Shown here piece by piece: positions 23,998-32,663 of a stretch of 48,673 bases of DNA. Where the stretch lies: positions 1 to 48,673 of the forward strand of contig JAILRE010000023.1 in NCBI GenBank assembly GCA_024698505.1, in the 5' to 3' direction. The stretch comes from Clostridiales bacterium. GTDB lineage: Bacteria; Bacillota; Clostridia; Christensenellales; CAG-138. The first letter of the stretch is position 1. The number at the start of each line of letters is the position of its first letter. Both the position numbers and the translations under genes were made by a program. The notes under the pieces were generated by a model that was not told the origin of the DNA, searched no databases, and saw only the letters and a program-made list of their open reading frames with translations.

Positions 23998-25347
23998 TTA
24001 TTCTTCGGTGATCTTTGCTATTATCTTTTCAAGCGCCATGCCCCTTGAGGCCTTGACGAGCAGCGTATCGCCGGGTTTAAGCTCGTTTTTAATGATACTC
24101 GCGGCCTCTTTCCTGCCCGCGTGAACGACGTTCTCAAGCCCCGCGCGCATGGCGGCTTCGGCTATGTGCACGGCGTTTTCGCCGACGGTAACGAGCATAT
24201 AAAGCCCCGCCTCGGCAGCCGCTCTGCCGACCTCCTCATGGAGCTCGTCCGACCTTAAACCAAGCTCGAACATATCTCCGAGGAGCGCTATCTTCCTGCC
24301 TTCGGCCTTCTTCAATACCTGCAGGCTCGCCTTCATGGAGGTGGGGCTCGCGTTGTAGCAGTCGTTCAAAACGGCTGCGCCTTGGAATTCGATGCGGCTC
24401 ATTCGGCCGTCAACGGGGACGTAGCTTTCAAGTCCGCGCTTTATCTCCTCGGCGGTAAGGCCGAGCCTCATGCCCGCGGCGGCCGCCGCAAGGCTGTTAA
24501 CGACCATATGCCTGCCGGATGCCGGAAGCGATACGGAAACGGTCTCTTTGCCCGCGTGAAGCACGAAATCGGTGCTCTCCATTCCGTGATAAACGATATC
24601 GGAAGCGGTTACGTCGTTCTCTCCGTCAATGCCGTAATAGATCGCCTTCTTGCCCTCGGGAAGCGCGTATCCGCGGAGCTTGTCGTCCTCGCCGTTTAGA
24701 ATGAGCGTATCGCCGCGCATATTGGCGACGAGCTCCGTCTTGGCCCTCAATACGCCTTCGCGGTCGATGAGGTTCTCCGTATGGACGTTCTCGATATTGG
24801 TGAATATCGCGGCGTCCGGGCGCGCGATGGCGGATACCCTTGTCATCTCGCCGAAGTAGCTTATGCCCATTTCGAGCACGGCGACCTCGTTTTCGGGAGC
24901 AAGGCGGAAGAGCGTCAGCGGGAGGCCGAGCTCATTGTTATGGTTCTTCTCGGTCTTCAGAACGCTGAACCTTTGCGAAAGTACGGCGGCGGTAAGCTCC
25001 TTGACGGAGGTCTTGCCGACGGAACCCGTCACGCCGACGACGGTGACGCCGCTTTTTTCCCTGACGTACGCGCCGAGCCTGCCGACTGCCTTATAGGTGG
25101 AATCGACCACTATCTGCGGGACGTCGGAATCGACCTCGCGCTCGGTAACGGCGGCGAGTATCCTGCCCTCAAGCCCATTTATGAAGCTGTGACCGTCGAC
25201 CTTTTCGCCCTTGAGCGCGATAAAGAGCGATCCCTCGGAAGCCTTTCGGCTGTCGATAACTATATCCGTTATCTCTCCTTCGGGAAGTCTGCCCTTTACC
25301 CTGCCGCCGAGGACTTCGTTTATTTCAGCGATCGAAATTGGTATCAT
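23998..25347 (-). CDS. murF: UDP-N-acetylmuramoyl-tripeptide--D-alanyl-D-alanine ligase
   Basis: 449 residues. Adds D-Ala-D-Ala to the UDP-MurNAc-tripeptide, the last cytoplasmic step of the pentapeptide precursor. Visible are the N-terminal uridine-binding domain (DSRKASEGSLFIALKGE), the ATP loop GVTGSVGKTSVK (about 105-116), KNHNNELGLPLTL, the EMGISYFGEM motif and the C-terminal ligase domain (DCYNASPTSMKASL, LLGDMFELG). Its start overlaps the end of ddl by 23 bp; ddl makes its D-Ala-D-Ala substrate. Confidence 0.97.
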   Translation of the reverse strand: MIPISIAEINEVLGGRVKGRLPEGEITDIVIDSRKASEGSLFIALKGEKVDGHSFINGLEGRILAAVTEREVDSDVPQIVVDSTYKAVGRLGAYVREKSGVTVVGVTGSVGKTSVKELTAAVLSQRFSVLKTEKNHNNELGLPLTLFRLAPENEVAVLEMGISYFGEMTRVSAIARPDAAIFTNIENVHTENLIDREGVLRAKTELVANMRGDTLILNGEDDKLRGYALPEGKKAIYYGIDGENDVTASDIVYHGMESTDFVLHAGKETVSVSLPASGRHMVVNSLAAAAAGMRLGLTAEEIKRGLESYVPVDGRMSRIEFQGAAVLNDCYNASPTSMKASLQVLKKAEGRKIALLGDMFELGLRSDELHEEVGRAAAEAGLYMLVTVGENAVHIAEAAMRAGLENVVHAGRKEAASIIKNELKPGDTLLVKASRGMALEKIIAKITEE

Positions 25348-26383
25348 ATTTACTGAGGCTCTCCTTGATGATTATACTGCATAGCGCGGGGAAATCTATT
25401 CCGACGACGGCGGCTTCCTGCGGAAGCAGGCTCATCGGAGTCATGCCGGGAAGTGTGTTTGCCTCAAGAGCGAATATCCTGCCGTCTTCCGCCATTATGA
25501 AATCCGTCCTGGAATAGGCGGAAAGGCCAAGCTCCTCGTGGACGATAACGGCGGCTTCCTTCATCTCCTCGGCGGCTTTTTCGGTGATATCCGCGGGGCA
25601 GATCTCATCCGTGCAGCCGGACTGGTACTTGTTCTTATAGTCATAGAAGCCGGTCTTCGGGATTATCTCGATCGGGGGAAGCGCTCTTCCGCCGAGCACG
25701 CCGACGGAAAACTCCCTGCCCTTAATGTACTCCTCCGCTACTGCCTTGCGCTCGTATGCGAGGGCAAGCTCGATCGCGGGAAGGACTTCTTCCCTGCTCC
25801 TGACGATAGAAACGCCAACGGAGGAGCCGCCGCCCGCGGGCTTAATCACCATGGGAAGCCCGACCTCTTTTATAACGTTATCCGCATAGGACTGCTCGTT
25901 TCCTTCAAAATCGAAGCGGTTGAGAGTTATGCCCTTGGGCATTGAAACGCCCTTGACGGGGGCCATGATCCTTTTGGTGACGGCCTTATCCATGGAAACG
26001 GAACAGCCCTTGGAGCCGGAGCCCGTGTATTTGATGCCGAGGAGATCGAACGCCGCCTGAAGCGTGCCGTCCTCCCCCGCGCCGCCGTGCATGGCGTTGA
26101 ATACGATATCCGCCGATCTGCAGATATCGATAACGCCGGAGCCGAAGTAGTTCCGCCTTCTGAGAAGATCCGCGATATCGGGAGCGGTATCGCCTATTTC
26201 GGCCTTCTCGCCTACGGAGCCCGTCTTGAACATGGCCTCGGGATCGCCTGTTATATCCGCCGCGGAATCGACGAGAGCGACCATATTGCCCGACTCACGA
26301 AGAGCGGAAGCCACCTTTGCGCCCGTCGAAAGCGAAACGTCGCGTTCGGGGCTCACGCCGCCGCAAAGCACTACTATTTTCAT
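25325..26383 (-). CDS. ddl: D-alanine--D-alanine ligase
   Basis: 352 residues. ATP-grasp enzyme making D-Ala-D-Ala. Conserved segments are VLCGGVSPERDVSLSTG at the N terminus, FNAMHGGAGEDGTLQ, KPAGGGSSVGVSI, the omega-loop region with YKNKYQSG and the metal-binding EANTLPGMTPMS. YKNKYQSG has the Tyr-lysine type loop expected of D-Ala:D-Ala, not D-Ala:D-lactate, ligases; this is inference from the motif. It is the first gene of ddl-murF-patatin-DUF2284. Confidence 0.96.
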   Translation of the reverse strand: MKIVVLCGGVSPERDVSLSTGAKVASALRESGNMVALVDSAADITGDPEAMFKTGSVGEKAEIGDTAPDIADLLRRRNYFGSGVIDICRSADIVFNAMHGGAGEDGTLQAAFDLLGIKYTGSGSKGCSVSMDKAVTKRIMAPVKGVSMPKGITLNRFDFEGNEQSYADNVIKEVGLPMVIKPAGGGSSVGVSIVRSREEVLPAIELALAYERKAVAEEYIKGREFSVGVLGGRALPPIEIIPKTGFYDYKNKYQSGCTDEICPADITEKAAEEMKEAAVIVHEELGLSAYSRTDFIMAEDGRIFALEANTLPGMTPMSLLPQEAAVVGIDFPALCSIIIKESLSKYDTNFDR

Positions 26384-26422
26384 AAAACCTGAAAGATCCT
26401 TTCCACATATTAAACCATTATA

Positions 26423-26451
26423 ATTATAGCAGACCGAAACGCATTATGCAA
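26423..26451 (-). promoter_or_regulatory. promoter of the ddl operon
   Basis: Minus strand TTGCAT (26451-26446), 17 bp, TATAAT (26428-26423). The leader is about 35 nt. Confidence 0.85.
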
Positions 26452-26476
26452 TAAAATACGCTCATTTCCCCGCTAA

Positions 26477-26510
26477 AACAAAAAGCCGCCGCGTCCTGCG
26501 CGGCGGCTTT
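26477..26510 (-). terminator. terminator of the pot operon
   Basis: AAAGCCGCCGCG (26482-26493) / CGCGGCGGCTTT (26499-26510), 5-nt loop. Read leftward the stem runs into TTTTTGTTTT. It lies 18 bp past the potD stop. Confidence 0.92.
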
Positions 26511-26528
26511 CGGGTATGCTGTTTGTTA

Positions 26529-27638
26529 TCAGTTGCCCATCTTGGACTTGTACTCGGACCATGCGGAGTTGAACACGTCTACGAAATCGCCGAGATCGTG
26601 GAATACGCTGCAGCGGCTCAAGGTCTCCTCGGAGGGATTATAGGCCTCGTCGCCGATGTACGCCTCGTCGAGCCTGTCCAGCGCGCCCTGATTGGGGGTG
26701 GAATAATAGATGTACTCGGTGTTGCGGGCGGCAAGGTTCGCGTCGTTGATGAAGTTGATGAAGGCGTGCGCGGCCTCCAGGTTCTTGGCGCTCTTGGGGA
26801 TGACAACGTTATCGAACCAGACGTTGCTGCCCTCCTTGGGAACTACGTACGCAAGGTTGGGGTTTTTGTCCATGGCTTCGAGCGCGTCGCCGGAATAGAC
26901 CACGGCGAGGGCGGCCTTGTTCTTCTGCATGGAGGTCTTGATATTGTCGGTGCCGCAGCCCTTGAGGAGCGGGATCTGCTTTATGAGCTCTTCCTTGGCC
27001 TTGTTGACTTCGTCGGCATTGCGGGTGTTGATATCGTAGCCGAGCCTCAGAAGCGATACTGCAATGGCGTCGCGAACGGAATCGTACTGCCAGATCTTGC
27101 CGGCGTATTTCTCATTCCAGAGGATATCCCAGCTGTCGACCTCCTCGTCGACCATCTTGGTGTTGTAGAGTATGCCGACCGTGCCCCACATATAGGGAAG
27201 CGAATACTTGTTGCCCGGATCGAACGAATCGGTGATGCCGAGCATCTTTTCGGAGATGTTCTTCGCGTTGGGGATCTTGGACATATCGAGCTCGACGAGC
27301 ATGTCCTGCGCGATGAGCTGCTCGATAATGTAATCGGACGGGAAGCAGAGATCGTAGATGCAGTCCGGAGAACGGAGCTTCATTAGCATCTCCTCGTTGG
27401 AGGTCATCTTGGCGTAATTGATCTTGACGCCGGTCTCCTCCTCGAAAATAGTGATCAGCTCTTCGTCGATATACTCGCCCCAGTTGAGGATGTTGAGCTC
27501 GCCGCCGATGTACTCATACTGATCGCCGTCGGCAAAGCTGTAATCGGCCTCCTCCTCCGAGCCCTTGCAGCCCGTAAAGGCCGCGGTGCAGAGCAGCGCC
27601 ATGGCAAGCGCGAGAACTAACGAAACAAGTTTCTTCAT
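26529..27638 (-). CDS. potD: spermidine/putrescine ABC transporter, substrate-binding lipoprotein
   Basis: 369 residues. A lipoprotein signal peptide with lipobox FTGC (Cys24) is followed by a periplasmic-binding-protein fold (GELNILNWGEYID near residue 46, typical of PotD/PotF). Other family segments are DLCFPSDYIIEQLI, SLPYMWGTVGILYNT, NEKYAGKIWQYDSVRDAI and FIDNVVIPKS-like DNVVIPKSAKN. It binds polyamines outside the cell. It overlaps potC by 4 bp and is the last gene of the operon. Confidence 0.95.
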   Translation of the reverse strand: MKKLVSLVLALAMALLCTAAFTGCKGSEEEADYSFADGDQYEYIGGELNILNWGEYIDEELITIFEEETGVKINYAKMTSNEEMLMKLRSPDCIYDLCFPSDYIIEQLIAQDMLVELDMSKIPNAKNISEKMLGITDSFDPGNKYSLPYMWGTVGILYNTKMVDEEVDSWDILWNEKYAGKIWQYDSVRDAIAVSLLRLGYDINTRNADEVNKAKEELIKQIPLLKGCGTDNIKTSMQKNKAALAVVYSGDALEAMDKNPNLAYVVPKEGSNVWFDNVVIPKSAKNLEAAHAFINFINDANLAARNTEYIYYSTPNQGALDRLDEAYIGDEAYNPSEETLSRCSVFHDLGDFVDVFNSAWSEYKSKMGN

Positions 27639-28513
27639 TTGGTTATTCCTCCCTTATCTTTAAGATTGACTTTCTTTGACTGTATCTCATACTCTCTTTC
27701 CTTCGCGAGGCTTCTGAGATTCACGAACAGCAGAAGAGCTACGAGCGGAACGAACAGTACCGTTGCGATGGCGGGATTTACTCCGCTGGTACGGAACGAC
27801 GAATAGATGTAGACCGAGAGAACGCTCTTGTCCCCCACGAAGTAGCTGACGACGAAATCGTCGAGGCTCATCGTCAGGGCCATTATGAATCCGGAAGTGA
27901 TGCCGGGCATTATATCCGGTATGACGGCCTTGAACAGCGCCTGTATGGGCGAGCAGCCGAGGTCTATCGCCGCCTCATAGAGCATATCCGAGCTCTGCCT
28001 AAGACGCGGCAGAACGGAGAATATGACGTAGGGAATGCTGAACGAGATATGCGCTATGAGCAGTTTGACGAAGCCGCCTATCTGGAAATGCTTGAGCCCC
28101 ATGTTTATCAGCATCGTGTTGACGAACGCGAAGAGCATCATGAACGTGATGCCGGTAACAAGATCGGGGTTGACCATGGGCAGCTGGGAGACGTTGAGTA
28201 TCGCCGTCCTCGTGCGCTTTTTCATGGCGTTTATGCCGATAGCAGCGGCTGTGCCGATTATAGTGGCTACAATGCTCGAAACGGCCGCGATCTCCAGCGT
28301 TAAGAGCAGCGCGTCGCCCGCCTCTCCCTTGAACAGGGTGAGGAAATTGCGGAGCGTAAAGCCGTTCCACGTGCCGATATTGGTGTAGGAAACGTGCCTG
28401 CCCGTGCCGAAATCGTTGAACGAGAACACGATCAGATAGATTATCGGAATGTACAGGAACAAAAGCGCCAGCCCGAGGAAAACGTACTTGAATGATTTGA
28501 ATACCCTTTTCAC
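27635..28513 (-). CDS. potC: spermidine/putrescine ABC transporter permease
   Basis: 292 residues, six membrane helices of the binding-protein-dependent permease type. The ATPase-contact EAA loop reads EAAIDLGCSPIQALFKAVIP, followed by GFIMALTMSLDDFVVSYFV, a PotC hallmark. It overlaps both neighbours (potB and potD) by 4 bp. It forms the membrane channel together with PotB. Confidence 0.95.
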   Translation of the reverse strand: MKRVFKSFKYVFLGLALLFLYIPIIYLIVFSFNDFGTGRHVSYTNIGTWNGFTLRNFLTLFKGEAGDALLLTLEIAAVSSIVATIIGTAAAIGINAMKKRTRTAILNVSQLPMVNPDLVTGITFMMLFAFVNTMLINMGLKHFQIGGFVKLLIAHISFSIPYVIFSVLPRLRQSSDMLYEAAIDLGCSPIQALFKAVIPDIMPGITSGFIMALTMSLDDFVVSYFVGDKSVLSVYIYSSFRTSGVNPAIATVLFVPLVALLLFVNLRSLAKEREYEIQSKKVNLKDKGGITK

Positions 28514-29328
28514 AGCACCTGACCTCCGGATTCCTTGTCCTTATCGAAATAGTTCATTATGAGCGTCGAAATGAGGACGCAGATAACGAGTATTATCGAC
28601 AGAGTGCTGCCGACCGCGTAATCGCCCACAACGCCTGTCGCCTGATGGAACGCTTCGTCGATCTTGCTGCCGTAGAGCGTGAACACGCCGTTGCCGATTA
28701 TGAACGGTACGGTGAAGGTCGTTATCGCGGGAACGAACACCATCGTGATGCCGGAAACTATGCCCGGTACCGAGAGCGGGAGAACGACGCGGAAGAAGGT
28801 TTTGACGGGATTCGCGCCGAGATCCCTCGAGGCCTCGATGAGCGATTTATCGATCTTCGAGAGAGTATTGTACAGCGGGAGTATCATAAACGGCAGGAAG
28901 TCGTAGACGAGCACGAGAAGAACGGAAAATTCCGTTCCCGTGAACGATACCTCGGGCTTGCCTATGAGGCCGGGTATGAAATACTCCAGTATGGCGTACC
29001 AGGAGTAAGTCCTCAGGATGAAGTTCATCCACATGGGCACGAAGAACAGCAGCGAGATGAACCCCGCGACGGACTTCTTCATGTTCGAGAGTATGTACGC
29101 GATGGGATACGCGATTATCAGGCAGATCGCCGTCGTCTTGAGAGCGATGACGATACTGTTCCAAAGAACGAGCCAGTTGTTCTTAACGTCGGTAAGCGTA
29201 GACCAGAACTTGGTCAGAGTGAACTGCCCTCCGACGTTTACCGCATAGTAGAAGATGAAGAACATAGGAACGACGATGAACAGTATCATCCACACTATGT
29301 ACGGGTATGCGAAGACCTTTCTTTTCAT
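28510..29328 (-). CDS. potB: spermidine/putrescine ABC transporter permease
   Basis: 272 residues, six membrane helices. The EAA loop reads EASRDLGANPVKTFFRVVLP, preceded by VYDFLPFMILPLYNTLSKID as in PotB. It starts 2 bp after potA and overlaps potC by 4 bp, so the stoichiometry is probably set by translational coupling. Confidence 0.95.
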   Translation of the reverse strand: MKRKVFAYPYIVWMILFIVVPMFFIFYYAVNVGGQFTLTKFWSTLTDVKNNWLVLWNSIVIALKTTAICLIIAYPIAYILSNMKKSVAGFISLLFFVPMWMNFILRTYSWYAILEYFIPGLIGKPEVSFTGTEFSVLLVLVYDFLPFMILPLYNTLSKIDKSLIEASRDLGANPVKTFFRVVLPLSVPGIVSGITMVFVPAITTFTVPFIIGNGVFTLYGSKIDEAFHQATGVVGDYAVGSTLSIILVICVLISTLIMNYFDKDKESGGQVL

Positions 29329-29330
29329 CG

Positions 29331-30707
29331 TCAGTCCTCCTTATCGGAGAGTACGAGATCTTCCGCGTCGACGAGGATGCCGACCTCCTCGCCCTCCTCC
29401 ATGTATTCGTCGGAGTGGGCGATCCAATCGTTCTCCTCACAGGAGACCGTGAACTGGTAATGCGTTCCGAGGAACATGCATTCCTTGACGGTGCCGGTGA
29501 GCTTCGCATCCTGCGGGGCGACTATCCTGACCTTTTCGGGAGCGATCTCAACGAGAGCGATCTCCTTGTTTTCGTATTCTTCGAGACCGTTCGCGGCGAA
29601 GCCGACGTTGTCGATGTAGATCATGCCCTCGCTCGGCCAGACCTCGGCGTCGAAGAGGTTCTTCGCGCGGGTCTTCTTCATGATATGGATGGCGTCGGGC
29701 GGTATGGAGATGCCTACCTGCTGACCGACGGCCGCGTAATCGGTGGAATGGACTACCCACTCGTAACCGCCGCAGTCTACGTCGATCTCATAATGAACGC
29801 CCATGAACACGACGGATACGACCTTGCCGGCGATCCTCGCCTCCTTGGGATCGACTATATCGATATCCTCGGGCCTTATAACGACGTCTACTTCGACGTT
29901 CTTGCCGAAGCCCGCGTCCACGCAGGGGAAGGTCATGCCCTTCATCCTGACCTTGTAATCCTCAAGCATTACGCCGGGGATGATATTGCTCTCGCCTATG
30001 AAGTCGGCGACGAAGGGATTCTTCGGCTCGTTGTAGATATCGGTGGGGCGCCCGATCTGCTGGATAACGCCGTCCTTCATGACGACGATCGTATCGGACA
30101 TGGTGAGCGCCTCCTCCTGATCGTGCGTGACGAATACGAAGGTTATACCGAGCTGGCGCTGCATGCGCTTGAGCTCCACCTGCATCTCCTTCCTGAGCTT
30201 TAAGTCGAGCGCGTCGAGAGGCTCGTCCAGCAGGAGCACCTGAGGCTTGTTGACGAGCGCGCGCGCAATGGCGACGCGCTGCTGCTGACCGCCCGAAAGC
30301 TGATCGATCCAGCGCTTGCCGTAACCCTCGAGATTGACGAGCTTGAGCATTGCGTTGACGTCCCGCTCGATATCCTTTTTGGGGGCGTGCTTGAGCTTCA
30401 TGCCGAAGGCGATATTATCGAAAACGTTAAGATGCGGGAACAGAGCGTATTTCTGGAATACGGTATTGACCTGCCTTTTGTGAGGGGGCACGCCCTTCAT
30501 ATCCTTGCCGTCGATAAGCACGGTGCCGGAGGTGGGCGTTACGAAGCCCGCGATAATGCGAAGGAGCGTCGTCTTGCCGCAGCCGGAAGGCCCGAGCAGG
30601 GTAAGGAATTCACCGTCCCTAATATAAAGGTCGACGTTGTCAAGAGCAAGGCTGCCGTCATACTCCTTGGTGATGCCTTTTAACTCGATAAGCTTATTGG
30701 ATTCCAT
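29331..30707 (-). CDS. potA: spermidine/putrescine ABC transporter ATPase with two C-terminal TOBE-type domains
   Basis: 458 residues. An ABC domain of about 240 residues shows Walker A GPSGCGKT (39-46), the Q loop, signature LSGGQQQR, and Walker [13 protein letters not shown], with the switch histidine in [10 protein letters not shown]. PotA proteins are usually about 350-380 residues. Here two similar regulatory segments follow: [20 protein letters not shown] with [13 protein letters not shown], then [20 protein letters not shown] with [13 protein letters not shown]. This indicates a duplicated TOBE domain. It hydrolyses ATP to drive polyamine import. It starts 21 bp after the XRE/cupin regulator stop. 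Confidence 0.95.
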   Translation of the reverse strand: MESNKLIELKGITKEYDGSLALDNVDLYIRDGEFLTLLGPSGCGKTTLLRIIAGFVTPTSGTVLIDGKDMKGVPPHKRQVNTVFQKYALFPHLNVFDNIAFGMKLKHAPKKDIERDVNAMLKLVNLEGYGKRWIDQLSGGQQQRVAIARALVNKPQVLLLDEPLDALDLKLRKEMQVELKRMQRQLGITFVFVTHDQEEALTMSDTIVVMKDGVIQQIGRPTDIYNEPKNPFVADFIGESNIIPGVMLEDYKVRMKGMTFPCVDAGFGKNVEVDVVIRPEDIDIVDPKEARIAGKVVSVVFMGVHYEIDVDCGGYEWVVHSTDYAAVGQQVGISIPPDAIHIMKKTRAKNLFDAEVWPSEGMIYIDNVGFAANGLEEYENKEIALVEIAPEKVRIVAPQDAKLTGTVKECMFLGTHYQFTVSCEENDWIAHSDEYMEEGEEVGILVDAEDLVLSDKED

Positions 30708-30728
30708 ATTGTCCCCCCGAAAAGAATA

Positions 30729-31268
30729 TTAGAAAGACGGCGGCGTCGTCACCCAGATGACGCGCGCTTCGCGTTGTGCGCCGTTGATGAGATAATGCTC
30801 GCCCGTGGGCTTGAAGCAGAAGCTGTCGCCCTTATGGAGCTTGAACCTTCGCATCCCCAGAACGAGCGTTACCGTGCCGGAGAGCACGTAGCCGAACTCC
30901 TCCCCCTCGTGCGGATCGTCCGGATACGTCGAACCGCCGGCGCCGATGGTCACGATTATGGGCTCCAGCGCGTTTTTCTGGGCATTGGGAACGAGCCAGC
31001 AAACGGAGGAATTGATCTCCTCATCCTCCTTGACGAACATATCCTCCGGAGTGAAGACGACCTTTTCATCCTCATCTCTTGCGAAGAAATCGGAAATATC
31101 CGTGCCGAGCGCCTCAAGAATGTCCATCAGCGTTGCGATGGAGGGCGACGTCAGATTCCTTTCAAGCTGGCTGATAAAGCCTTTTGAAAGCTCCGTCCGC
31201 GCAGCCAATTCCTCCTGCGTGAGACCGAGCTTCAAGCGTCTGTTTTTGATCCTGTCGCCAATATCCAT
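30729..31268 (-). CDS. XRE-family regulator with C-terminal cupin domain (PuuR-like)
   Basis: 179 residues. A helix-turn-helix domain occupies about residues 5-60 (IKNRRLKLGLTQEELAARTELSKGFISQLERN). A cupin domain occupies about 100-178 (PHEGEEFGYVLSGTVTLVLG, FKLHKGDSFCFKPTGEHYLIN). Regulators of this build placed before potABCD commonly sense polyamines. It is the first gene of the operon and starts downstream of palindromic TAAAC sites, so autoregulation is likely by inference. The ATG is preceded by GGGAGG (31279-31284 region). Confidence 0.92.
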   Translation of the reverse strand: MDIGDRIKNRRLKLGLTQEELAARTELSKGFISQLERNLTSPSIATLMDILEALGTDISDFFARDEDEKVVFTPEDMFVKEDEEINSSVCWLVPNAQKNALEPIIVTIGAGGSTYPDDPHEGEEFGYVLSGTVTLVLGMRRFKLHKGDSFCFKPTGEHYLINGAQREARVIWVTTPPSF

Positions 31269-31295
31269 GATCGACCGCCTCCCGGATAACGATGC

Positions 31296-31310
31296 TAAAC
31301 TGAAAGTTTA
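31296..31310. promoter_or_regulatory. palindromic operator candidate downstream of the pot promoter
   Basis: TAAACT-GAA-AGTTTA. Further TAAA(C) half sites follow (TTTATAAAC, ACTAAACT at 31307-31323). The site lies just downstream of the predicted transcription start of the regulator-pot operon. Confidence 0.6.
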
Positions 31311-31334
31311 TAAACACTAAACTATCATACCAGA

Positions 31335-31363
31335 ATTAAAACACTTTTTCTCCGTTTTGTCAA
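31335..31363 (-). promoter_or_regulatory. promoter of the XRE-potABCD operon
   Basis: Minus strand TTGACA (31363-31358), 17 bp, TTTAAT (31340-31335). Confidence 0.8.
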
Positions 31364-31417
31364 CAAATCTCAACATATATATTATTTGATGCAATCGATC
31401 GATAAGGATAAGCATTA

Positions 31418-31434
31418 CTAAACTTGTTGTTTAG
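31418..31434. promoter_or_regulatory. perfect palindrome CTAAAC-N5-GTTTAG upstream of the pot promoter
   Basis: CTAAAC-TTGTT-GTTTAG, about 55 bp upstream of the -35 box and 16 bp past the stop of the next gene. It shares the CTAAAC half site with 31295-31300, so it may be a second operator for the XRE regulator. Confidence 0.55.
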
Positions 31435-31450
31435 AGAAAGCTGACGCGTC

Positions 31451-32455
31451 TTACAGTTCGCGAATATCCGTGATAAGCCCTTCCGAAAACTCGAATACGA
31501 GCCTCCGGGGCGTCACGATACGCCCGTTCCCGGACGTGAGACCGACGGTCGCCTTGCCCGTCTGCTCCTCGGCGGGATAGATCCTCTCGCCGTCATATTC
31601 GCCGAAATACTCCCGGAGCGAGTCCGCACCGACGGACGAAGCCAGCTCGTCTGCGAGGAATTCCCAGCCGTCATATATGCCGAGCCTGATTTCCTGAACG
31701 ACGGACAGCGCTTTTTCCGCGTCCGTCCCGGGCGAGATACCTGTGCTTGTGAAAAAGCCGATCTCGCTTGAAATAAGACGGGTCCCCGCATTCGAATAGG
31801 TATAGCGTTCCTTTCTCGAGTGTCCTTTCACGGTTCCGAGATTAGTTATCAGCGCGATACAGCCATCCTCGATATGCGCTTCGTCCGCTTCCGCGTCGAA
31901 TACCGTTTCCGCTTTGGAATTCAGTAGTATCAATCTTTGCTTTTTTCCGTGTACCGCGGTGACCGTAAGCAGCCTTGAGCTGCCGGCGTCGACGACGGAA
32001 AGCCTTCCGTCGCTCCCGGCGCCGAGAGAAAGCGAGAACGTCTCCCCTCCCCTCGGAGTAAGCGCAAGCCGCAGCCCGCCGTCGCGGTAAAGCTCTGCCG
32101 CAGCCCGTTGTTCTCCATAGAAATACTCCGTCTTATCGAGGGAAACGGGCGTCTGCGCCGTCTGAGATAATGCGTAGGCGGGAACGAGCTCGACTTCGAT
32201 CACGTCCTGCCAATCGACGACCGCAAGCGAGGCTGACGCAGCGCCGTCCTTCCCGAAAGCAATACGGTGTAAGACCGGCACGGGTATCGCAGCGTCCGCA
32301 CCGTCATTTATGCTCCATAGAGTAAATACCATTTCGCCGCTTCTTGAAACGGGTATGATCAGCGGCTCTCCCGGAGCGACCCGAAACGCAGTCCCCGATA
32401 CAAAAACGCAGCACTCTTCCTGCGAGGTAAAAATCACGGCGGCAGCTCTTTCCAT
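31451..32455 (-). CDS. protein of unknown function
   Basis: 334 residues, no signal peptide or membrane helix, rich in predicted beta strands. The N-terminal 50 residues (FRVAPGEPLIIPVSRSGEMV) look like a small beta domain. The middle has repeated strand patterns (SLSLGAGSDGRLSVVDAGSS, QRLILLNSKAETVFDAE). The C terminus may be another beta unit (RRLVFEFSEGLITDIREL). I do not recognise the family. SD AGGAG lies 5 bp before the ATG and a sigma-A promoter precedes it, so it is probably real and monocistronic. It lies between the pot operon and the RpiR regulator; neither link proves a function. Confidence 0.75.
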   Translation of the reverse strand: MERAAAVIFTSQEECCVFVSGTAFRVAPGEPLIIPVSRSGEMVFTLWSINDGADAAIPVPVLHRIAFGKDGAASASLAVVDWQDVIEVELVPAYALSQTAQTPVSLDKTEYFYGEQRAAAELYRDGGLRLALTPRGGETFSLSLGAGSDGRLSVVDAGSSRLLTVTAVHGKKQRLILLNSKAETVFDAEADEAHIEDGCIALITNLGTVKGHSRKERYTYSNAGTRLISSEIGFFTSTGISPGTDAEKALSVVQEIRLGIYDGWEFLADELASSVGADSLREYFGEYDGERIYPAEEQTGKATVGLTSGNGRIVTPRRLVFEFSEGLITDIREL

Positions 32456-32527
32456 ACGATCTCCTATCTGTTATTAATTTCACATCTAATCTATGAGCAA
32501 GCGGGTATTCAAATAACGTTTGTTAAT

Positions 32528-32556
32528 TATTTACGCATTGTAAAAATAAATGTCAA
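32528..32556 (-). promoter_or_regulatory. promoter of the unknown 334-residue gene
   Basis: Minus strand TTGACA (32556-32551), 17 bp, TAAATA (32533-32528). Confidence 0.65.
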
Positions 32557-32593
32557 CGCTGTTAACCTGCACAAAAAAATTTTAATAAATATC

Positions 32594-32622
32594 TTGCCTT
32601 TTTCGCACAGATGTGATAAAAT
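32594..32622 (+). promoter_or_regulatory. promoter of the RpiR-PHP operon
   Basis: TTGCCT (32594-32599), 17 bp, TAAAAT (32617-32622). Confidence 0.75.
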
Positions 32623-32663
32623 CCGTTTAGCCTAATTCATATAATTTTCAGGAGGTATGTGAT

